Positions 58,170-64,000 of a DNA stretch of 64,000 nucleotides are shown piece by piece. Position 1 is the stretch's first letter. Each line of letters opens with the position of its first letter. This stretch comes from Haemophilus massiliensis (lineage in GTDB: Bacteria; Pseudomonadota; Gammaproteobacteria; Enterobacterales; Pasteurellaceae). The stretch lies in assembly GCA_000752995.2 (NCBI GenBank), contig LM994636.1, forward strand, positions 263,809-327,808, written 5' to 3'. The notes beneath the pieces were generated by a model that worked only from the letters and a program-made list of their open reading frames with translations, had not been told where the DNA came from and searched no databases. Both the position numbers and the translations under genes were made by a program.

Positions 58170-59501
58170 ATGTCATTTTTGTGGTCGTTAGTTTCCTTTA
58201 TTATTGTAATCGGCGTACTGATTTCCGTTCACGAATATGGTCATTTTTGGGCAGCAAGAAAGTGCGGTATAAAAGTACATCGTTTTTCTATCGGATTCGG
58301 TAAAGTGCTTTGGTCGCGGGTTGACAAGCAGGGAACTGAATTTGCGCTATCAGCGATTCCGCTCGGTGGTTATGTCAAAATGTTGGATGAACGCAATGAA
58401 GAAGTGCCGGTTCATCTGCAATCTCAATCCTTTAATAGCAAGTCCATATCACAACGAGCATTTGTTATCGCGGCGGGGCCGGTGGCAAATTTTATTTTCG
58501 CCGTGCTGGCTTACTGGCTGGTATATGCGGTGGGTATTCCGAGCGTAAAACCAGTGATTGCAGAGATCCGACCGGATTCCATTGCCGCTCGTGCCGATAT
58601 GCAACCCGGTAGCCAGATTCTTGCCGTTGACGGCACCGCTACGCCCGATTGGGAAACCGTCAATATGTTGTTGGCCACCAAAACCGGCAGTGCAACGGTT
58701 GACATTACGGTATCGCCTTTCGGTTCGAATATTAAACGGCATAAGGTATTGAATTTGACTGATTGGCGTTTTGATCCGGAAAAAGAAAGCGCTTTCGGTG
58801 CATTGGGGATTGTGCCGGTGCGAACTAAAGTCGAGATGACCTTGTCTAAGGTTGCGGAAAATTCACCGGCCGAAAAAGCGGGGTTGCTCATCGGTGATAA
58901 GTTACATTACGCGCAGGGCCTACCGCTTGAGTGGCAGGATTTTATTGATCTTGTTGCGAAGGGAGAACCGATTACGCTAAAAGTTGAGCGTAACGGCGAG
59001 TTGCTGACGAAAACCTTAACGCCGGCGCTTGATGCAAAGGGCAAATGGTATGTCGGCGTGTCTCCGACTGTGCACCCCATTGCAGATATGTATCGCAGCG
59101 AATTAAAATACGGTATTTTCGAAGCATTGCAAAAAGGCGTAGAAAAGACGGTTCAGCTCTCCGTATTGACGGTAAAAGTTATCGGTAAACTGTTCAGCGG
59201 CGATCTTTCGCTGAATAATTTAAGTGGTCCGATTTCTATTGCCAAGGGCGCTGGAATGTCTTCCGAAATCGGTTTGGTTTATTACTTAAGTTTTATGGCG
59301 CTGATCAGTGTCAATTTGGGTATTATGAATTTGTTTCCGTTGCCGGTATTGGACGGCGGGCATCTGCTGTTTCTGGCAGCGGAGGCGGTGAAGGGTAAGC
59401 CGCTGTCGGAACGGGTACAGAATTTTGCGTATAGAATCGGTGCAGTCTTATTGTTAATGCTGACAGCTTTTGCGCTGTTTAACGATATTTTACGTTTATA
59501 A
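58170..59501 (+). CDS. rseP: Site-2 intramembrane metalloprotease RseP
   Basis: Cleaves the anti-sigma factor RseA inside the membrane after DegS and frees sigma-E; also clears signal peptide remnants. It is 443 residues. The zinc motif HEYGH is at 21-25 in the first helix, and the partner motif NLFPLPVLDGGHLLF near 390-404 supplies the third ligand Asp. Two PDZ domains lie between them (about 115-300; ADMQPGSQILAVDG and ENSPAEKAGLLIGDKL). An uptake core (58260) encodes RKCGIK immediately after the zinc helix. bamA follows, as in E. coli. Confidence 0.96.
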   Translation: MSFLWSLVSFIIVIGVLISVHEYGHFWAARKCGIKVHRFSIGFGKVLWSRVDKQGTEFALSAIPLGGYVKMLDERNEEVPVHLQSQSFNSKSISQRAFVIAAGPVANFIFAVLAYWLVYAVGIPSVKPVIAEIRPDSIAARADMQPGSQILAVDGTATPDWETVNMLLATKTGSATVDITVSPFGSNIKRHKVLNLTDWRFDPEKESAFGALGIVPVRTKVEMTLSKVAENSPAEKAGLLIGDKLHYAQGLPLEWQDFIDLVAKGEPITLKVERNGELLTKTLTPALDAKGKWYVGVSPTVHPIADMYRSELKYGIFEALQKGVEKTVQLSVLTVKVIGKLFSGDLSLNNLSGPISIAKGAGMSSEIGLVYYLSFMALISVNLGIMNLFPLPVLDGGHLLFLAAEAVKGKPLSERVQNFAYRIGAVLLLMLTAFALFNDILRL

Positions 59502-59534
59502 TAATTTATTTCTTTTTACAGGATAAAAGTCACA

Positions 59535-61913
59535 ATGAAAAAACTTTTAATTGCAAGTTTACTCTTTGGATCAACGACGGTTGTTGCCGCACCTTTTGTC
59601 GTGCAAGATATTCGGGTTGACGGCGTTCAATCCGGGTCAGAAGCCAATGTGCTGGCGGGCTTGCCTGTGCGTGTCGGACAACGGGCGACGGACAGCGATA
59701 TTGCCAATGTGGTGAGAACGTTGTTTTTGCGCGGTTATGAAGATGTACGCGCGGTACGTGAAGGCAATACGCTGGTGATCTCGGTACAGCAAAAGCCGAT
59801 TATTGCCGATGTGGTGCTGGATGGTAACGAATCCATTCCCGATGAAGCGCTGAAAGAAAATTTGAATGCCAACGGTTTTGCCGCCGGTGATGTGCTGAAC
59901 CGGGAAAAACTGGAAGCATTTCGTCAGAGCCTGCTGGAACATTATAAAAGTGTCGGTCGCTACAACGCCAAAGTGGAAACACTGGTCAATACGCTGCCGA
60001 ATAACCGGGCGGAAGTGAAAATCCAGATTAAAGAAAATGATGTTGCGTTATTAAAAGGGGTGACTTTCGAGGGTAATACTGCGTTTAGTAACAGTAAATT
60101 GCAAGAACAAATGGAATTGCAGCCGGATGCTTGGTGGAAGTTCTTTGGTAACAAATTTGACGGCACCCAATTCGGTAAGGATTTAGAAACTATTCGTTCA
60201 TATTATTTGGATAACGGTTATGCCAAATTCCAGATTGCCGATGCGGATGTGCAGTTGAATGACGAAAAAACCGAAGCGCGGGTGCTGATTAAAGTCAATG
60301 AAGGTGATAAATATACGGTGAAAAGCGCGCGTATTATCGGTAACGTCGGCGGTATGTCGGAACGTTTATCGCCGTTGCTGCAAAATATTCATGTGAATGA
60401 TACTTTCCGTCGCAGCGATGTGACCGCAGTTGAAGAAGGGATTAAATCCGTTCTGGGCGAACAGGGCTATGCCAGCGCGCAGGTTAATGTCAGTCCGGAA
60501 TTTGATGATGTTGATAAAACCGTAGCGCTAACCTTTATCGTTGATGCGGGACGCCGTTATTCGGTGCGTCAAATCCGTTTCGAAGGTAATACGATCAGTG
60601 CCGACAGTACTCTGCGTCAGGAAATGCGCCAGCAGGAAGGGACTTGGTTGTCTTCTAAACTGGTGGAACTGGGTAAAGTGCGGTTGGAACGTACCGGATT
60701 TTTTGAAACCGTGGATTCCAGAACGGAAAACGTGGACGGTACGGATGATGAACTGGATGTGATTTATAAAGTGAAAGAACGTAATACCGGCAGCATTAAC
60801 TTCGGTATCGGCTACGGTACCGAAAGCGGTTTAAGTTATCAGGCCAGTATCAAACAGGATAACTTCCTCGGCATGGGTTCCACTATCAGTTTGGGCGGGT
60901 CGCGTAACGATTACGGTACCAGCGTGAATTTGGGCTATACCGAACCCTATTTTACTAAAGACGGTGTCAGCTTAGGCGGTAACATCTTCTTTGAAGATTA
61001 TGATAACTCAAAGAGCAGCACCTCCGCCTCATATAGCCGTACCACTTACGGCATCAACGGCACCCTCGGTTTCCCGGTTAATGAAAATAACTCTTATTAT
61101 ATCGGCTTGGGTTATGTCTATAACAAATTAAAAGACATCGTGCCGGAATTCACCCGTAATCTGTATCGGCAATCCATGAATTACGACAGCTGGAAATTTA
61201 AAGCCCATGATTTCGAATTGTCTTTCGGCTGGAATTATAACAATCTGAACCGCGGTTATTTCCCGACATCCGGGGTAAAAGCCTCGCTGGGCGGTAAAGT
61301 CACCATTCCGGGTTCCGACAATAAATACTATAAACTGAGCGCCGATGTGCAAGGTTTCTATCCGCTTGACCGCGATCAAACTTGGGTGATGTCCGCCCGT
61401 GCCGGCGCCTCTTATGCCAACGGTTTCGGCGGCAAACGCTTGCCGTTTTATCAGAACTACACTGCCGGTGGTATCGGCAGCTTACGCGGTTTTGCTTATG
61501 GCGCGGTCGGTCCGCAGGCAATTTATTGGAAAGAGAGCAGCTGTAAAGGCGGCACCGACGGTTATTGTTATGTGAATAACGATATTATCGGCGGGAATGC
61601 GATGGTCACCGCCAGTGCGGAGCTGATTGTGCCGACACCGTTTGTGGCGGATAAAAATCAGCGTTCGGTCAGAACCTCGCTGTTTGTGGATGCCGCCAGC
61701 GTATGGAATACCAAGTGGAAATCCGATGGCAAATCGTTATATCCGAATCTGCCGGATTACGGCGATCCTTCTCGAGTGAGAGCGGCTGCCGGTATAGCGT
61801 TCCAATGGCAATCGCCGATAGGACCGTTGGTGTTCTCTTATGCTAAGCCGATTAAAAAATATGACGGCGATGAAATCGAACAGTTCCAGTTCAGTATCGG
61901 CGGCACTTTCTAA
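59535..61913 (+). CDS. bamA: Outer membrane protein assembly factor BamA
   Basis: Central subunit of the BAM complex that inserts beta-barrel proteins into the outer membrane. It is 792 residues. The signal peptide is cleaved after VVAA. Five POTRA domains follow (about 22-420; [57 protein letters not shown]). The barrel then contains the conserved [14 protein letters not shown] motif (VRGF-type) in loop 6 near 650 and ends in FQFSIGGTF with the terminal Phe. The start ATG 59535 follows ACAGGATAAAAGTCACA. It is also the D15/Oma87 surface antigen of Pasteurellaceae. Confidence 0.98.
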   Translation: MKKLLIASLLFGSTTVVAAPFVVQDIRVDGVQSGSEANVLAGLPVRVGQRATDSDIANVVRTLFLRGYEDVRAVREGNTLVISVQQKPIIADVVLDGNESIPDEALKENLNANGFAAGDVLNREKLEAFRQSLLEHYKSVGRYNAKVETLVNTLPNNRAEVKIQIKENDVALLKGVTFEGNTAFSNSKLQEQMELQPDAWWKFFGNKFDGTQFGKDLETIRSYYLDNGYAKFQIADADVQLNDEKTEARVLIKVNEGDKYTVKSARIIGNVGGMSERLSPLLQNIHVNDTFRRSDVTAVEEGIKSVLGEQGYASAQVNVSPEFDDVDKTVALTFIVDAGRRYSVRQIRFEGNTISADSTLRQEMRQQEGTWLSSKLVELGKVRLERTGFFETVDSRTENVDGTDDELDVIYKVKERNTGSINFGIGYGTESGLSYQASIKQDNFLGMGSTISLGGSRNDYGTSVNLGYTEPYFTKDGVSLGGNIFFEDYDNSKSSTSASYSRTTYGINGTLGFPVNENNSYYIGLGYVYNKLKDIVPEFTRNLYRQSMNYDSWKFKAHDFELSFGWNYNNLNRGYFPTSGVKASLGGKVTIPGSDNKYYKLSADVQGFYPLDRDQTWVMSARAGASYANGFGGKRLPFYQNYTAGGIGSLRGFAYGAVGPQAIYWKESSCKGGTDGYCYVNNDIIGGNAMVTASAELIVPTPFVADKNQRSVRTSLFVDAASVWNTKWKSDGKSLYPNLPDYGDPSRVRAAAGIAFQWQSPIGPLVFSYAKPIKKYDGDEIEQFQFSIGGTF

Positions 61914-61953
61914 ACGGAACTTATTTTGTATCGCATAGTCTAAATGAGAGTCT

Positions 61954-61972
61954 GTACCGCGCTGAGCGGTAC
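61954..61972 (+). other. Stem-loop in the bamA-skp intergenic region
   Basis: GTACCGC / GCGGTAC, a perfect 7-base stem with loop GCTGA. It has no T-run, so it may protect or process the mRNA and let skp differ in level from bamA. Confidence 0.5.
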
Positions 61973-62010
61973 GGAATTAGTTAACAAATCGTTATTTTAA
62001 GGAAAATAAA

Positions 62011-62592
62011 ATGAAAAAAGCAGTAAAACTGACCGCACTTTCTTTGGCGTTAGCATTTAGTACCGCGGCGCTGGCCGAAGATAATATCGCATTTATCAAT
62101 GTGGATTATTTATTTGCCAACCACCCGGCGCGTAAAATCGAATTACAGAAATTAGATGATGAATTTAAAGCGCCTGCCGAAAAACTGCAAGCGGTAGAAA
62201 AATCATTGCAGGAAAAGAAAGCCGCGTTTGAAAAAGAAATCGACGGTAAAGTGAAAGCGTTGGAAAAAGATGCGCCGAAATTGCGTCAAGCCGATATTAA
62301 AAAACGTCAGGACGAGATTTCCAAATTGGCGGCAAAACGTGACGGTGAATTTAAAGCTTTAGTGGATGAGCATCAGAAAAATGTGGCGAAATTCCGTGAA
62401 GACGGTCAGAAAAAAGAAATGGCGATTCAGCAAAAACTGTTGAGTGACATTCAGACCGCAGCGACCGAAGTGGCAAAAGCGAAAAACTATACCGCGGTGC
62501 TTGATGAAAAAGCGGCGATTTATACCGCAGACGGTAAAAATATTACCGAAGAAGTGCTTAAAGCTATTCCGGCTCCGGCACAGGCTAAATAA
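62011..62592 (+). CDS. skp: Periplasmic chaperone Skp (OmpH/HlpA)
   Basis: Trimeric 'jellyfish' chaperone that holds unfolded outer membrane proteins in the periplasm. Signal peptide cleaved after AALA. The mature protein starts [13 protein letters not shown], the Skp beta strand, then has long Lys/Glu-rich helices (about 45-150) and a short returning strand ([14 protein letters not shown]). It is 193 residues, longer than E. coli Skp (161), as in other Pasteurellaceae, so the tentacles are longer. An uptake core (62032) encodes KLTALSL inside the signal peptide. lpxD follows after two bases. Confidence 0.94.
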   Translation: MKKAVKLTALSLALAFSTAALAEDNIAFINVDYLFANHPARKIELQKLDDEFKAPAEKLQAVEKSLQEKKAAFEKEIDGKVKALEKDAPKLRQADIKKRQDEISKLAAKRDGEFKALVDEHQKNVAKFREDGQKKEMAIQQKLLSDIQTAATEVAKAKNYTAVLDEKAAIYTADGKNITEEVLKAIPAPAQAK

Positions 62593-62594
62593 TA

Positions 62595-63617
62595 ATGCGC
62601 GCATATTCTCTTAAGGAATTGGCGGAAAAAATCGGCGCTACCATTCGTGGTAACGCCGATGTCGTTGTTGATAGCATCGCTCCCTTAGATAAAGCTGGCG
62701 AAAAACAACTGACGTTTATTTCCAATGTGAAATTCCGCGAGTTGTTATCTCAATCTCAGGCAGGTATTCTGATTGTCAGCGAAAACGATGTTGAATTTTG
62801 TGCCGAACACAGCAATCTGCTGATTGTGAAGGATCCTTATGTAGCGTATGCCGTTTTAGCGCAATATATGGATACGACACCGCAAGCCGCAACGGACATT
62901 GCGCCGAGTGCGGTGATTTCGCCCGCTGCAAGTCTAGGCAAGAATGTTTGCGTGGGCGCCAATGCGGTGATTGAAGAGGGTGCCGTGCTGGAAGATAATG
63001 TGATTATCGGCGCAGGTTGTTTTATCGGCAAGCATGCCAGAATCGGCAGCGGTACGCAGCTTTGGGCGAATGTCAGCGTGTATCATGATGTGCAAATCGG
63101 GCGGCATTGCCTGATTCAATCCGGTGCGGTGATCGGCAGTGACGGTTTCGGTTATGCCAATGATCGCGGACGCTGGATTAAAATCCCGCAGACCGGCACA
63201 GTGATTATCGGTAATCATGTAGAAATCGGCGCCTGTACCTGTATTGATCGCGGTGCGCTGGACGCTACTGTGATTGAAGATAATGTGATTATTGATAACC
63301 TGTGCCAAATTGCGCATAACGTGCATATCGGAACGGGAACTGCGGTTGCTGGCGGCGTGATTATGGCGGGCAGCCTGAAAGTCGGTCGTTATTGTCTGAT
63401 CGGTGGCGCCAGCGTGATCAACGGACACATGGAAATCTGCGATAAAGTCACGGTGACGGGCATGGGTATGGTGATGCGTCCGATTACCGAACCGGGGGTG
63501 TATTCTTCCGGTATTCCATTGCAGCCGAATAAAGCATGGCGCAAAACCGCCGCGTTAACGCTGGATATCGACAAAATGAATAAACGGCTCAAAGCGGTGG
63601 AGAAAAAGCTGAGCTGA
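62595..63617 (+). CDS. lpxD: UDP-3-O-(3-hydroxyacyl)glucosamine N-acyltransferase LpxD
   Basis: Third step of lipid A synthesis: adds the second 3-hydroxyacyl chain from acyl-ACP. It is 340 residues. An N-terminal uridine-binding domain (about 1-100) is followed by a left-handed beta helix of hexapeptide repeats (about 105-290; [25 protein letters not shown]). The catalytic His lies in [11 protein letters not shown] near 236-246. The C-terminal helical part ([26 protein letters not shown]) binds ACP. The start is two bases after the skp stop, and a terminator follows, then fabZ. Confidence 0.97.
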   Translation: MRAYSLKELAEKIGATIRGNADVVVDSIAPLDKAGEKQLTFISNVKFRELLSQSQAGILIVSENDVEFCAEHSNLLIVKDPYVAYAVLAQYMDTTPQAATDIAPSAVISPAASLGKNVCVGANAVIEEGAVLEDNVIIGAGCFIGKHARIGSGTQLWANVSVYHDVQIGRHCLIQSGAVIGSDGFGYANDRGRWIKIPQTGTVIIGNHVEIGACTCIDRGALDATVIEDNVIIDNLCQIAHNVHIGTGTAVAGGVIMAGSLKVGRYCLIGGASVINGHMEICDKVTVTGMGMVMRPITEPGVYSSGIPLQPNKAWRKTAALTLDIDKMNKRLKAVEKKLS

Positions 63618-63620
63618 CGG

Positions 63621-63660
63621 AAAAAACCTTCTTGTTTATCAACGGAAGGTTTTTTGTTTT
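63621..63660 (+). terminator. Hairpin terminator or attenuator between lpxD and fabZ
   Basis: AAAAAACCTTC (63621-63631) and GAAGGTTTTTT pair around a 13-base loop, ending in a T-run. E. coli reads through from lpxD into fabZ; here a stop or partial stop is likely. Confidence 0.7.
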
Positions 63661-63745
63661 CCGTGCTATCTTTTGTATTAATGCCTTAATTATCGTATAA
63701 TTCACTCGGTTTATTCTCTCATTATTTTTTTAGAAAGGTGTTAGT

Positions 63746-64000
63746 GTGACAACTGAAAATACTGCAAGCAGAATTATTGAAGCAAAAGAGATTATGACAT
63801 TGCTTCCGCATCGTTACCCGTTCTTATTGGTTGACCGCGTAATGGATTTTGAAGAAGGGAAATGGCTTAAAGCAGTAAAAAATATAAGTGTGAACGAGCC
63901 TTGTTTTACCGGGCATTTTCCGACGGAACCGATTTTACCCGGTGTGTTGATCCTTGAAGCACTGGCACAGGCAATGGGGATCTTGGCGTTTAAAACCCAT
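63746..64000 (+). CDS. fabZ: 3-hydroxyacyl-ACP dehydratase FabZ, N-terminal part
   Basis: Dehydratase of fatty acid elongation, cut by the end of the window; 85 codons are seen, a little over half of the protein. The GTG start at 63746 follows [26 protein letters not shown] is the family N-terminal motif. The hotdog-fold active site is visible: His in [14 protein letters not shown] and Glu in [11 protein letters not shown]. Its place after lpxD is the usual order in the lipid A / fatty acid cluster, which normally continues with lpxA and lpxB. Confidence 0.95.
   Translation, partial: MTTENTASRIIEAKEIMTLLPHRYPFLLVDRVMDFEEGKWLKAVKNISVNEPCFTGHFPTEPILPGVLILEALAQAMGILAFKTH

Overview
This window is chromosomal DNA from a member of the Pasteurellaceae. 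About 48 copies of the 9-base core AAGTGCGGT (either orientation) lie in 64 kb, where chance would give less than one. This is the Hin-type DNA uptake signal sequence of the Haemophilus / Aggregatibacter / Pasteurella side of the family, not the Apl type. Gene content agrees: a protein E lipoprotein, a comABCDE competence operon with a CRP-S-like site, a one-parvulin SurA, a HI_0552 family gene and an OmpP1/FadL porin. Base composition looks higher in G+C than Haemophilus influenzae, so another genus is likely; I cannot name the species.

Layout. 1-3800: end of a peptide/nickel-type ABC importer operon with a fused ATPase. 3850-6760: ubiA, then hslVU behind a heat-shock promoter. 6826-10481: a YddA-like ABC exporter (minus strand) and the yidE antiporter-like gene. 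10690-14122: fadL/ompP1, ogt, mutH, ygdQ. 14229-22624: protein E, purMN, pyrR, surA, rsmA, apaH, a HI_0552 family gene, and a coupled transglutaminase-merT-merP unit. 23005-27205: leuS-lptE-holA. 27221-31864: mutT, secA and secM on the minus strand, with dciA and dmsD divergent. 32287-33902: rclC facing an RclR-like regulator. 33912-40239 (minus): comABCDE, then aroK-aroB-dam continuing into rclR. 40404-50057: ponA, rlmJ, gor, lon, ppiD. 50346-64000: the classic translation, isoprenoid, phospholipid and envelope cluster rpsB-tsf-pyrH-frr-dxr-uppS-cdsA-rseP-bamA-skp-lpxD-fabZ, interrupted by a minus-strand phosphoethanolamine transferase.

Much of the region builds or monitors the envelope: lptE, lpxD, bamA, skp, surA, ppiD, rseP, ponA, secA/secM. 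dam and mutH together provide methyl-directed mismatch repair. HslVU and Lon are the heat-shock proteases, and both appear to have sigma-32 promoters.

The most interesting signals are a secM whose arrest peptide departs from the E. coli form and has an uptake sequence written into it; a perfect FNR dyad overlapping a heat-shock-like promoter before lon; a CRP-S-like site lying across the ponA start codon; a reduced RclR/RclC hypochlorite-response pair with the regulator trailing dam; and the transglutaminase-merTP operon with an operator-like ATTGAT repeat array. No rRNA, tRNA, CRISPR array, insertion sequence or prophage was seen.
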